Shown piece by piece: positions 16,388-24,496 of a stretch of DNA of 33,291 nucleotides. This stretch comes from Nitrospirae bacterium MYbinv3 (GTDB lineage Bacteria; Nitrospirota; Thermodesulfovibrionia; Thermodesulfovibrionales; Magnetobacteriaceae). Location: contig PEAB01000040.1 of NCBI GenBank assembly GCA_002753395.1, positions 1 through 33,291 on the forward strand, given 5' to 3'. Below the pieces are notes generated by a model that was not told the origin of the DNA, ran no database searches, and saw nothing but the letters and a program-made list of their open reading frames with translations. Position 1 is the stretch's first letter; every line of letters begins with the position of its first letter. The position numbers and the translations under genes were made by a program.

Positions 16388-17275
16388 TCATTTGGGTGTT
16401 TTAAACAAATCATCTATCGAGGTAGATTTCTTTATCTGTTCTTTAAATTCCTCTAATTCATCTATACTTCCAATGTTTCTAACATTACCCATAAGCTCAA
16501 GCCCATTATCTCCGTACTTGATCTCAAGCATACCTTCGATCCCTTTCAGTAACCCCTTACGCTCACCTTCTTCAAACGCATATTCCCTTGCACCCCTTTC
16601 ATCCTGTAATCTCATCAGCCAATAGTCGTAGATATCAAGCTCCTCTTTATTCCACTGCATCTTATTCGCTATATCATACGCCTCCCTTATCTCCATAAAG
16701 TCAGCGCTCTTGGGTACCATCTGTAGAGAACTGGCGTTCTTTATGAAATGTATCCATTTATCTACGATACTATCTACCTCCTCCTCCTTTAGGGTAAACT
16801 TGGGAAGCTCTATGAAATTAAACTCAAAGTCCTTCAACTCTTGTTTAAGCGTATCTTTATTTAGTATTAGATGTCGTGTCAGGTACCTGGCGCCTTCAAA
16901 TATCTCAAAGTCCACTATTCCTATATATATCACCTGATTTAATTTGGGATAATCATCTCCCTTCTCTAGCTGACTAACATACGCCTTACTCGTATAGTAC
17001 AGCACACGCTTTTCAAATCCTTTACGATTTTGGAGCTGTATCTCCACTATAAAAGTGACCTTTCTCTTGTCTGTTGCCCTTATATCTAATATCGTCTCTT
17101 TTAAAGCCTCTATCTTTGGCGCCTGATAGGGATTCAGTATCGTTATGTCATCTATCTCTCTATCACCGTTTAGGTCTAATACCGCATTTAAAAAGGATAT
17201 CAATATCTCCTTCTTGTTTTCATTGCCAAATACCTTCTTAAACGCAATATCACTTCTTATATCTACAAACTGCAT
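16388..17275 (-). CDS. Rpn family recombination-promoting nuclease (PD-(D/E)XK)
   Basis: 295 residues. N-terminal DIRSDIAFKKVFGNE, then a PD-(D/E)XK core: D64 (TILDIRA) and E78-I-Q80 (FIVEIQLQ), followed by YYTSKAYVSQLEKGDDY. This matches Rpn/YhgA-type nucleases, often annotated as PD-(D/E)XK nuclease family transposases. E. coli Rpn proteins are DNA endonucleases that raise RecA-independent recombination. The C-terminal half (WNKEELDIYDYWLMRLQDER, then a variable Glu-rich tail) fits the family. ATG at 17275; a TATAAT (17281-17286) lies only 5 bases upstream and no Shine-Dalgarno site is visible, so its mRNA may be leaderless. A family A element was inserted 12 bases upstream of the start. 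Confidence 0.88.
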   Translation of the reverse strand: MQFVDIRSDIAFKKVFGNENKKEILISFLNAVLDLNGDREIDDITILNPYQAPKIEALKETILDIRATDKRKVTFIVEIQLQNRKGFEKRVLYYTSKAYVSQLEKGDDYPKLNQVIYIGIVDFEIFEGARYLTRHLILNKDTLKQELKDFEFNFIELPKFTLKEEEVDSIVDKWIHFIKNASSLQMVPKSADFMEIREAYDIANKMQWNKEELDIYDYWLMRLQDERGAREYAFEEGERKGLLKGIEGMLEIKYGDNGLELMGNVRNIGSIDELEEFKEQIKKSTSIDDLFKTPK

Positions 17276-17280
17276 AATTT

Positions 17281-17286
17281 ATTATA
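17281..17286 (-). promoter_or_regulatory. -10 box of the Rpn gene
   Basis: Perfect TATAAT on the minus strand with 5 bases to the ATG. The matching -35 region falls inside the terminal repeat of the family A element at 17296, so the element may have replaced the original upstream promoter half. No good -35 hexamer is visible there. Confidence 0.45.
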
Positions 17287-17295
17287 CCATTTTTT

Positions 17296-17485
17296 GTATC
17301 CTCTTAAAAAAACATGGTAAATTTATTTGCATGGTTTCAAGACATGGATTCCCACTTTCGTGGGAATGACAGTAATAGGCGTTTTCCAAGTATGTCATTC
17401 CACAGCCTGTCCCTGGCTTGAACAGGGGTAAGCAGGAATCCAGAAATCTTAAAAGCATTATTACCATGAGATATAAAGAAGATAC
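17296..17485. mobile_element. Family A MITE-like element, copy 3, with 8-bp TSD
   Basis: 190 bp. Termini GTATCCTCTTAA...CATGGTAA and TTACCATG...AAGAAGATAC. Flanking 8-mers CATTTTTT (17288-17295) and TATTTTTT (17486-17493) match at 7 of 8. The second internal palindrome is expanded with a CCTGTCCCTGGCTTGAACAGG segment also seen near 3840. Inserted immediately upstream of the Rpn gene. Confidence 0.88.
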
Positions 17486-17537
17486 TATTTTTTCAACGGA
17501 AGCAATCCCTCTTTAGTAGGGTGCATAAGGATTTAGA

Positions 17538-17627
17538 TAGTCCTTCACAAGTAGGGATGACAGTAAACTAAACACCCCTTCCATACACCCCTTCCATCAA
17601 AGGAGGGGAATTGAATATCACTATCCA
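17538..17627. mobile_element. Family D element, decayed copy
   Basis: TAGTCCTTCACAAGTAGG...CCCCTTCCATCAAAGGAGGGG..AATTGAATATCACTATCC aligns with the copies at 20092-20191 (reversed) and 25071-25346. The right terminus is worn. Located just after the 3' end of the kinase gene. Confidence 0.7.
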
Positions 17628-17649
17628 TTATATCACGTCTGCATTGCTC

Positions 17650-19869
17650 TTAGAAGTCAACCGGTACATCGAGCAGCGTAGGGGTCTCTCCATTGCCTGG
17701 TGTATCGATAGTGTCTGGGATGTCTCCGTTACCGTTATGTGACTCCATGCTGTTATTAGGGTTTGTGCTATCCTGGGTATCCACGCTGATAAGCTCGATG
17801 GAATCATCAACGAGTTCGATGCCTGCTTCAACAGGCTCCGCTGTAGACACCTCGGTTGGTTGTTGCTGTGGAGTGCTGGTATTAAGCTCGCTACATACTG
17901 ACTTGCCCTCATCCGACGTTAGCCATTTGATAAACTCAAATGTGTCCCTGTAATTTACAGAAGGATAGATGAGAGGGTTTACAGCCATAACATAGTAGTA
18001 ATAATCTATAACAGAATTGCTGTCTATGAAGATTTCAAGTTTGAGATTTTCAGTGGAATTCAGGTACTCAAACGTGACTTGATCGGTAATGGTGTATGCC
18101 TTGAGCGCTTCAGTCAATTTAAGTGTGTCGGACATGGTTTGTCTTGTCTCTACATACCATGATTTTCCAGCAGGATCAATGTCTAACTCCTTCCACAATG
18201 TCATTTCTTGCAAATGAACACCGGAGTTGTCACCACGTGAGATAAAAAGACAATCCCCATGTTGTGCTATTATCCGTAAGGCCTCCTGATGTGTGGTCTT
18301 AGAGCTGAGTTTAGCTGGATTTGAATAGTGGCCTACCAACATGAGTCTGTTCTGATTTAGCTGATGCACATTTACAAAACATTTATCCATATTATTGAGT
18401 TCTTCATTGGTGAGCGCTGCAAACACTATATCTACACTGCCTCTCTTGCCAAGTTCCAGGGCTAATCCAGACGTAACGGGTAGTACGTGTATCTCTATGT
18501 CTTCTTTTTTCACATAAACAGGGATCATGTGTTGAAAGCTGCCCATATCTACAAGGCTCGTTGCCGCTGCGCAATTGATTTGTCTAGTCTTTGTACGCCT
18601 CAGTAATGCTTCCATCTCTGCATATTTTGTGTTGACATCCCTGAGTCTTTCGGAGATCACCGAGGAGAGGTTTCTGTAGAGTTTAAAGCATAGGCTCTCG
18701 CTGGTTTTTCTTAGTACCACCTCGTTGATCTCAATAGTGGTACAATGCGTCTGAGCCGCTGCTGTGGCAGAACGCAAGGATTGATCGAGGATTGCCATCT
18801 CGCCAAAACAGGCGCCCTGTCCTAATGTGGCAATGGTCTCTTCCTTATCTGCGACATTTTTAGATATTATTACCTTCCCGCTAATCAGTATGTACATCTT
18901 CTGTCCGACAGTGCCTTCTTTAAATATCACATCCCCAATTGCATACGTGACAATGTTACTCATGTTCATGATCTGCATTATCTCGTTTGGTGTAAAATCA
19001 CAAAAGAAGGTGTAGTTTTCTTTCAGCGAGATTATGAGGTCTTTCATGTCCTGGTCTGTTAGTTCAGGTAGATCTGCACACTCTTCTTTCTCAAGAGAGT
19101 GGAGGAATAGCTCAAGATCATCGGCAAGCTCTGATGCTGAGGTGTAGCGGTCTTCCTTGTTCCTTTCGAGGCCATGTATGACGATCCTGCTTACCTCGTG
19201 CGGGATGTCATTGTTGATCTCATACAGAGGGGTAGGGGTCTCCATGAGGACTGTCTTAAATAGGGCCTGGAGTGATTCTGCGAAAAACGGCTTTCTTCCT
19301 GTAAACAACTCATATGCCAGAACAGAGAGGGAGTATATGTCCGTTTGACGGTTGAGGGGTTGTCCAAACAACTGTTCTGGAGACATGTAGTGGGGGGTGC
19401 CGGTTAAATAGGTCTTTGAGTTTTCAGCGTTCTTGGACTCGGTGTCGGCAATACCGAAGTCCATGATCTTTATCTGACTGTCGTCGATTATCATGATGTT
19501 AGCTGGTTTTATGTCTTTGTGTATGATACCGTTTTGATGGGCGTAGTGGAGTGCTCTAGCAATGAGGATTATTATTTTTATCTTTTCTTTCAGCGGCAGC
19601 CTTGTATGTTCTGCTATGATGTTTTTCAAGGTAACACCGTTGATGTACTCCATAAAGATGAAGTGTGTGTCGTCGTATTTCTCTACGTCGTAGATCATGG
19701 TGATGTTGGGATGGTGGAGCTTACCGAGGTTTTTTGCTTCTCGTAGATTGTTTGCCGTTTTGGCAGCAACAATCCTTTCTATAACCGTATCGTATCCCTT
19801 GTATACAACCCCCTGTGCCCCACGCCCTACCTCCGTAAGATTTATGTATCTACCTAAGTTAAGTATCAT
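17650..19869 (-). CDS. Ser/Thr kinase - cNMP-binding - TupA-like oxyanion-binding fusion
   Basis: 739 residues, three recognisable modules. Residues 1-265: Hanks-type kinase with GRGAQGVVYKG (Gly loop), K37, catalytic HKDIKPANI (117-125), DFG (137-139) and MSPE (162-165). Residues about 285-410: cyclic-nucleotide-binding (CAP-like) domain with GQGACFGEMAILD...RSATA, the phosphate-binding cassette. Residues about 430-660: a complete TupA/PBP-like_2 solute-binding domain with AAATSLVDMGSF, VTSGLALELGKRG, FISRGDNSGVH, SWYVETRQTMSDTL, and NPLIYPSVNY...FIKWLTSDEGK, all in the order of tungstate-binding TupA. The last about 80 residues are low-complexity and acidic. There is no signal peptide or membrane helix, so the binding domain should be cytoplasmic. 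I infer a kinase gated by cAMP/cGMP and by an oxyanion (tungstate or molybdate); targets unknown. ATG at 19869 after GGAGGGAG. Confidence 0.9.
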   Translation of the reverse strand: MILNLGRYINLTEVGRGAQGVVYKGYDTVIERIVAAKTANNLREAKNLGKLHHPNITMIYDVEKYDDTHFIFMEYINGVTLKNIIAEHTRLPLKEKIKIIILIARALHYAHQNGIIHKDIKPANIMIIDDSQIKIMDFGIADTESKNAENSKTYLTGTPHYMSPEQLFGQPLNRQTDIYSLSVLAYELFTGRKPFFAESLQALFKTVLMETPTPLYEINNDIPHEVSRIVIHGLERNKEDRYTSASELADDLELFLHSLEKEECADLPELTDQDMKDLIISLKENYTFFCDFTPNEIMQIMNMSNIVTYAIGDVIFKEGTVGQKMYILISGKVIISKNVADKEETIATLGQGACFGEMAILDQSLRSATAAAQTHCTTIEINEVVLRKTSESLCFKLYRNLSSVISERLRDVNTKYAEMEALLRRTKTRQINCAAATSLVDMGSFQHMIPVYVKKEDIEIHVLPVTSGLALELGKRGSVDIVFAALTNEELNNMDKCFVNVHQLNQNRLMLVGHYSNPAKLSSKTTHQEALRIIAQHGDCLFISRGDNSGVHLQEMTLWKELDIDPAGKSWYVETRQTMSDTLKLTEALKAYTITDQVTFEYLNSTENLKLEIFIDSNSVIDYYYYVMAVNPLIYPSVNYRDTFEFIKWLTSDEGKSVCSELNTSTPQQQPTEVSTAEPVEAGIELVDDSIELISVDTQDSTNPNNSMESHNGNGDIPDTIDTPGNGETPTLLDVPVDF

Positions 19870-20032
19870 TGACGTCTCCCTCCGTTATTGTCTCACGTTT
19901 GTGTTAAGTGGACAGAAACTCCTTGACTCCTGTTTTATGTTAATAACACATTCCACTTAACTATTATAAAACATATTACCTAATCTCTGCAGGTCTACCC
20001 GAATATCTCCAGGGCAATCGCATTAGAAAAAA

Positions 20033-20085
20033 ATGTCTGAACCACGATTTAACGGATTAAAGGATTATCAGGATTATGTTAAAAA
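20033..20085. repeat. Family B fragment
   Basis: TGTCTGAACCACGATTTAACGGATTAAAGGATTATCAGGATTATG, the same segment as at 13494-13540 and, reversed, at 29940-29975. No terminus visible. It lies between the kinase promoter region and a family D element; the rest of 19870-20032 shows nothing recognisable apart from the kinase ribosome-binding site. Confidence 0.65.
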
Positions 20086-20091
20086 AATTCG

Positions 20092-20191
20092 GTAGTCATG
20101 CAGAGGTAGTGAGATTCAAACCCCCTCCCTTGATGGGAGGGGGTAGGGGAGGGTGTTAGATTTACTGTCACCAATACTTCTGCAGGACTAC
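20092..20191. mobile_element. Family D element, uninterrupted copy
   Basis: 100 bp. Inverted termini GTAGTCATGCAGAGGTAGTG and CAATACTTCTGCAGGACTAC (imperfect), with the central palindrome CCCCTCCCTTGATGGGAGGGG. It is the reverse-orientation counterpart of 25071-25346 without that copy's insertion, and so shows the empty site. It abuts and truncates the DUF29 relic. Confidence 0.8.
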
Positions 20192-20360
20192 CCCAAACTT
20201 AATCTCTACCCTCTGAATGTTTATTGTTGATTTCCAGCTTTTAGAACGTTTATCATGTTGATATTGCCATTTAAGTTAGTGACCACTTATAGAAGTCGCT
20301 TGCATATAAAGACTCATCTTTTGAGGCGTCAAAGTCTGGCTCTAATGTCTGTGTTTCCAT
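20192..20360 (-). pseudogene. DUF29 family relic
   Basis: ATG at 20360 opens a 29-codon frame ending LYASDFYKWSLT then TAA (20271-20273). This is the N-terminal signature of DUF29 proteins. One base out of frame the sequence continues LKWQYQHDKRSKSWKSTI...QRVEI, the conserved HLLKWQ..P..RS.SW..TI..QR segment of the same family. The roughly 60-90 intervening codons are missing, and the 3' part runs into a family D element. So: internal deletion with frameshift plus 3' truncation. Intact DUF29 proteins are about 140-150 residues; function unknown. Confidence 0.8.
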
Positions 20361-20447
20361 GTAACTATTGTAGCACATAGGAGTGTATTTTAGCCTATTG
20401 GCCTACGGTGTTTGCTTGCAAGGGAAATAATCAAATATCCAAGCAAC

Positions 20448-21290
20448 CTACTGTCCAGAACGAACGGGCCAAACATAGCTGTAGTCGTAGGACCTATCGC
20501 CGGCGTAGACGTAGCCATCGCGCATGTAGACGCGCCACGCGCCGGACCAACAGTACTTGTGTGCGTAGGTAGTAGACGACCAGTAGACGTCCGACTGCAC
20601 ATTGGTAAAGCCTTGTGATATGAGCCAAACATACGGGACATAGCTGTCTTTCACAAGGCTCTTAAGCTCGTCTATATCAGGTAACCGCCAATCTGTATGG
20701 CCATACACTGCAAACATATTCATCGAGGCAACATAGTCCAGGCCCCCCTGCCAAGTTTCAACACCGGCAAGGTCAGCGTCCTTTGTCCACATAAGACCTG
20801 TTCGTAGGTCTGTGATAGTACCATTGCCATTGTCTTTGAAACTAAGTGGTGACTGTGATGTTTCATTTTTTTGCTTACTGCCACCATTAAAACAGTCTCT
20901 TCTAATATAAAAATAACGAAGCTGAATAAATAAGATAAAAATAGCTAAAAGTCCTATTATTATGTCAGATGTTTCTTTAAGTTCAACTAATACTCCTAAT
21001 GTCCCTAGCACTAACAATACGTATGTTAAATACAAACCCCATATCTTGCGTTTCAATAATCCAGACGAAGCACCTATTGACATAAGACTAAAGATAAGTT
21101 TTAGGATTAATTCTACTGTTTTTTCTACTGTTTTATTGTTTTCTGTAAACAACAAAGCAACGCTAGAAAGAAATGAAATGACACTAAAAGGAAAACTGAC
21201 AGCAGCAAGAACATCGCAATACTTAAAACCTAACTTTTTCGTATTTATGACAGTATAATTATCCTCACTCTTCTTATTCTGGGATAGCAT
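20448..21290 (-). CDS. Membrane protein with C-terminal DUF1566 (Lcl-like) domain
   Basis: 280 residues. About four hydrophobic helices lie between residues 25 and 130. The C-terminal about 125 residues are a DUF1566/Lcl_C domain: FKDNGNGTITDLRTGLMWTK, then GHTDWRLPDIDELKSLV, YWSSTTYAHKYCWSGAWRV and a final WPVRSGQ. In Legionella Lcl this fold is a C-terminal adhesin-like domain; here the cellular role is unknown. I chose ATG 21290 because GGGAG lies about 9 bases upstream; an ATG at 21347 has no usable site. The start overlaps the end of a 35-codon frame read in another phase, suggesting coupled translation. Confidence 0.82.
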   Translation of the reverse strand: MLSQNKKSEDNYTVINTKKLGFKYCDVLAAVSFPFSVISFLSSVALLFTENNKTVEKTVELILKLIFSLMSIGASSGLLKRKIWGLYLTYVLLVLGTLGVLVELKETSDIIIGLLAIFILFIQLRYFYIRRDCFNGGSKQKNETSQSPLSFKDNGNGTITDLRTGLMWTKDADLAGVETWQGGLDYVASMNMFAVYGHTDWRLPDIDELKSLVKDSYVPYVWLISQGFTNVQSDVYWSSTTYAHKYCWSGAWRVYMRDGYVYAGDRSYDYSYVWPVRSGQ

Positions 21291-21381
21291 TGTCGTACTC
21301 TCCCTTTTCAGCCCACTCAATACCACGATTAAAGTAATCTTCGGCATCCTTATTTTTACGTTTAAAGAAATCAGCTCCCAT
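21274..21381 (-). CDS. 35-residue TPR-like leader peptide or TPR gene remnant
   Basis: Starts ATG 21381 with an excellent GAGGAGG site 5 bases upstream and ends TAA 21274-21276. The peptide begins MGADFFKRKNKDAEDYFNRG and continues IEWAEKGEYDNAIPE. The second half is the first helix and turn of a TPR (YFNRG...KGEYDNAI). It overlaps the DUF1566 start (21290) by 17 bases in a different frame. Either a functional upstream frame that feeds ribosomes into the membrane gene, or the stump of a TPR gene joined to it by deletion. It has a stronger ribosome-binding site than the gene it precedes. Confidence 0.6.
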   Translation of the reverse strand: MGADFFKRKNKDAEDYFNRGIEWAEKGEYDNAIPE

Positions 21382-21562
21382 TATAGCCTCCTCTTAAGCT
21401 TTTCATAAATGGTATTTTACTACCATTTTCAGATAATTTACCTGTCTATCCTAGCCCTTGTTACGTATATCCCATCCATTTATATATGCCCATCTTAACC
21501 AGTGGTTGTAAGGGGGGTACACCCTACGCAGACGGAATGTACCCCTGTCGACCTGCGTTATC

Positions 21563-21856
21563 TCACATGCAAGTGCCGTATATGCCAGACCCTTTTACAC
21601 AAACAGAACCTGGTCCACACTGATAGTCTAACTGGCAAGTATTACCGTATGATCTGTTTGGGTCTGTTGGTGCATAGACAGGTTGACGGTCATGTGAATT
21701 GCCAGGACGAATCCCGCCAACGCAAGCTCCGTAAATACTGCCGGAACTTTTTAAACAAACGCTGCCTGGATAGCAGTCAGTATCAAACGAACATGCTACC
21801 CCGATCTGAACCGACACAAGAACAAACAAGATTGCTAATATCAAAATAGTGCGCAT
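21563..21856 (-). CDS. Small secreted Cys-rich protein with two repeats
   Basis: 97 residues. Signal peptide about 1-21 (MRTILILAILFVLVSVQIGV), then two homologous Cys motifs: CSFDTDCYPGSVCLKSSGSI..YGAC and CQLDYQCGPGSVCVKGSG..IYGTC. Each has four cysteines, probably two disulfides. Small proteins with this motif occur in several proteobacteria, without a known function that I can name. ATG at 21856 follows a perfect AAGGAGGTGA. About 35 bases downstream of the next secreted small protein, same strand, so possibly co-transcribed. Confidence 0.8.
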   Translation of the reverse strand: MRTILILAILFVLVSVQIGVACSFDTDCYPGSVCLKSSGSIYGACVGGIRPGNSHDRQPVYAPTDPNRSYGNTCQLDYQCGPGSVCVKGSGIYGTCM

Positions 21857-21891
21857 AACCTCACCTCCTTAAGGAGTTCCATTAATTGATG

Positions 21892-22173
21892 TTATCTGGG
21901 AGTAACTCTGTAGCCGTTTCCATAGTCATCCCGCACTCTGCCATAACCTTGATTGTCAATGTTACCTCTCAGCGTATCTCCACTATAATTACGCATTCTG
22001 ATGTCACCGCTGTTATCAATACTGCCACGGTATTGTTTAGAGTAATCATAGTTGTATCTCTCCTTCATGGTAACACTTGAACCATTCTGCTCAATAACCC
22101 AATCAGTTGCGTAGCATAAATTAGCTGCCAGCAAAATGGCTATTGAAGATATTAATACTTTTAGAACTTTCAT
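21892..22173 (-). CDS. Small secreted protein, unknown
   Basis: 93 residues. Signal peptide about 1-22 (ending NLCYA), mature part rich in Tyr, Asn, Gly and Arg with a loose repeat (YRGSIDNSGDIRMRNYSGD / LRGNIDNQGYGRVRDDYGN), reminiscent of short beta-strand hairpins. I do not recognise a family. Good AAGGAGG site before ATG 22173. It lies 40 bases downstream of the VIT-VWA stop, so it may be in the MerR operon. Confidence 0.72.
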   Translation of the reverse strand: MKVLKVLISSIAILLAANLCYATDWVIEQNGSSVTMKERYNYDYSKQYRGSIDNSGDIRMRNYSGDTLRGNIDNQGYGRVRDDYGNGYRVTPR

Positions 22174-22198
22174 TACTTTTTCCTCCTTAATTTGCGTT

Positions 22199-22216
22199 TT
22201 AACCGGAAACCGGTTA
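22199..22216 (-). other. Hairpin at the VIT-VWA stop codon
   Basis: TAACCGG-TTT-CCGGTTA on the minus strand; the TAA at its 5' edge is the VIT-VWA stop codon (22214-22216). No U-run follows, so it is more likely an RNA-processing or stability hairpin between this gene and the small secreted protein than a terminator. Confidence 0.5.
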
Positions 22217-24496
22217 TTCTAATTCGTTTATCTTTTCAGACATCTTTTCAAGTTCTTTAATTTCTTTAACGTATTTTGAAACCCATTCTTCCAGTGTAAC
22301 GCCTTCCAAGCTCGGACGACAACGCTCTGTCTCAGCACTCAACCATGCCCTTACCTTTGAGAGGATATCCAAACTTTCAGGGTTCGTTACGTGAAAGTCC
22401 GAAAGTAACTCAATGAGTATTTGCGTGGAAAGAAGTCTGTATTTGTTAGTCTTCTTTTCAGTTTTTATCTTTTTGGCTAACTTCTTGATTTCCTTGATAG
22501 AAATGCCAAAGATAGAAATGCCAAAAAAGTCAGCGATTGTAGGATCAAGCTCAACCCCCTTTCCTTGTTCAAGGATTGAGTTGATATGTTCCAAAAATGA
22601 TTTTTTAGGAAGACAGCACACAAATACCTCCTCAATCTCAAGCCCTGGTGGTATATCCATCGCCATCTCTTCTTCATCGCCACCCCATCCATGCAGCAAC
22701 TGAGCCGGCACTTTTCTTAAGACAACCTGTTCGTCTCTGTTATTATTGTCCAGCCTTCTTTCAACCGTTACATAAGAGGTCTCACGACATATAAGGCCGT
22801 ATTTCTTTGACAGACTGACCAACTCGTCGTTGACTGCATTCTTGTCTTTTCGCTTGCTCTGCCTGGAACCAGTTATCGCCAGGCTGTTTTCCTCAACTTC
22901 TCTTATCTTTTCCCTTGCCCACAGCACAGGGATTGGGATAGTGCCACCCTCGACCCTTTTCAGTGGCACTGTCCAGTCACTATGTCTTTTACCGTTTATA
23001 GTACCGCTTATATGGATCTCATCATGTTTTAAAATCTCAGAGTCTCTTGTCTTTGCAAATATGCAGATAGAATCCCCTTCATAAACTACAGGGCGAATAG
23101 GTACCTGGTCAAGATCAACACTCCCTGTGATCTCTACATCTCTGATACATACTCCTTGTGCCTTACTGAAAAAATCCAATGCCTTTGCCTCAATGTCTGC
23201 GGCATCTGGAGAGATAAATGCAGCGGCAGCGCCTGACATTGAAGCCGCCTGCTTAATCAAATAATCATTGCTTCCATATCCTATACCGACGATAAACAGT
23301 TGGATTGTCCTCGAATTAGATTTAATAAGCTGAAAAATCCCCTCTTCATTTCCTGTTAATCCATCTGTGAGCATTATAATGCTTCTCCTAATATCAGATT
23401 TAACAGGACTGCTGAACACATGCTGTAATAAAGGAAGTATCTCAGTACCACCTAAGTCGGCGTCTATCTCTGAAACGTATTTTAAGGCAGCAGCCTTATT
23501 ACTTCTATTGTACGGTACGCTCAACGGGAAGACATTCTTATAAGAATCGCCAAACACGTATAAATTAAACAGCATTCCTTCCTTCATTGTATTTTTGATG
23601 GCTGCTTTAACGATACGTTTTGCGGCTTGTATAGGGGCGTTTTGCATCGAGCCAGAACAGTCTACCAAGAAAATAATTTCCTTAGGCTCATCATTCCTTT
23701 CTGTTTTCTCAGATTCTTTGATATTATTTACAAAATCTATCTGAATAAATCTTTCGTTCCCGTCGTCATACAAAAAACCCCTTGTGGTAAAATCTCCCTT
23801 ATACCTAACGTTAAGAACAAAATCCCTGTCCATTACGTTGGTATTGGATGTGAGACTAACGGTGATGCTATCATCATTAAAACTATTGCTGACTTTATGA
23901 GAAGGCGATTCTATGCCTAAGATATCTTCTTTCCCGTATACGTTAACGCTAAGGCTTAAAGAGTACATGGCCTGCTTCGTAAGCGGTGGATTCAGCAGCT
24001 CGTCTACCGGTATACCATCAATGTCTTCAACATAATCCGGCACATATCGAGGCGCTATGGTTGTAGGCAGATAGAATCGCACCTCATTCTTGTTTACGTC
24101 AAGCATGGTAACATAACGTATCTCTAATATCACAACGTCACCTGACAGGATATTTCCAACGGACAGGGTAAAGATATTAGGCTTTTCCTCATCCAGGAGA
24201 AACGCGCCATGCCCCTCAGAGATGGCCTTATCGTAAATGTGGAACGCCCTATCCCTTTCCTCAATCTCCCCTTCAAGGACCCTATCCCCAGTTGTTACCT
24301 TAAAACCACAGACGGAACAATCGGCTGGAAGAGGGAACTTATATACCGCCTCAATGGCTGTGGGTTCAGTGTTTTTAAAACGTTGGACTATTTTCACCCG
24401 CGCCCCTCTCCCAATAATGTCCCCATACACCTCAACAGCCGTCAGAGGGACTGCAACTTTGTTTGTTGTAAGAAGTCCAAAACTTGGTTCAAACAT
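22214..24496 (-). CDS. VIT-VWA domain protein
   Basis: 760 residues. An N-terminal VIT (vault / inter-alpha-trypsin) domain (about 1-135, with VKIVQRFKNTEPTAIEAVY and GHGAFLLDEEKPNIFTLSVG) is followed by a VWA domain (about 272-440). Its metal site (MIDAS) is intact: D279-C-S281-G-S283, T351 and D378 (MLTDG). The C-terminal about 150 residues are helical and unassigned. There is no signal peptide, so it is likely cytoplasmic, as for many bacterial VIT-VWA proteins whose function is unresolved. ATG at 24496 has AAGGGG upstream and overlaps the MerR gene by 8 bases, tying its translation to the regulator. Confidence 0.9.
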   Translation of the reverse strand: MFEPSFGLLTTNKVAVPLTAVEVYGDIIGRGARVKIVQRFKNTEPTAIEAVYKFPLPADCSVCGFKVTTGDRVLEGEIEERDRAFHIYDKAISEGHGAFLLDEEKPNIFTLSVGNILSGDVVILEIRYVTMLDVNKNEVRFYLPTTIAPRYVPDYVEDIDGIPVDELLNPPLTKQAMYSLSLSVNVYGKEDILGIESPSHKVSNSFNDDSITVSLTSNTNVMDRDFVLNVRYKGDFTTRGFLYDDGNERFIQIDFVNNIKESEKTERNDEPKEIIFLVDCSGSMQNAPIQAAKRIVKAAIKNTMKEGMLFNLYVFGDSYKNVFPLSVPYNRSNKAAALKYVSEIDADLGGTEILPLLQHVFSSPVKSDIRRSIIMLTDGLTGNEEGIFQLIKSNSRTIQLFIVGIGYGSNDYLIKQAASMSGAAAAFISPDAADIEAKALDFFSKAQGVCIRDVEITGSVDLDQVPIRPVVYEGDSICIFAKTRDSEILKHDEIHISGTINGKRHSDWTVPLKRVEGGTIPIPVLWAREKIREVEENSLAITGSRQSKRKDKNAVNDELVSLSKKYGLICRETSYVTVERRLDNNNRDEQVVLRKVPAQLLHGWGGDEEEMAMDIPPGLEIEEVFVCCLPKKSFLEHINSILEQGKGVELDPTIADFFGISIFGISIKEIKKLAKKIKTEKKTNKYRLLSTQILIELLSDFHVTNPESLDILSKVRAWLSAETERCRPSLEGVTLEEWVSKYVKEIKELEKMSEKINELE

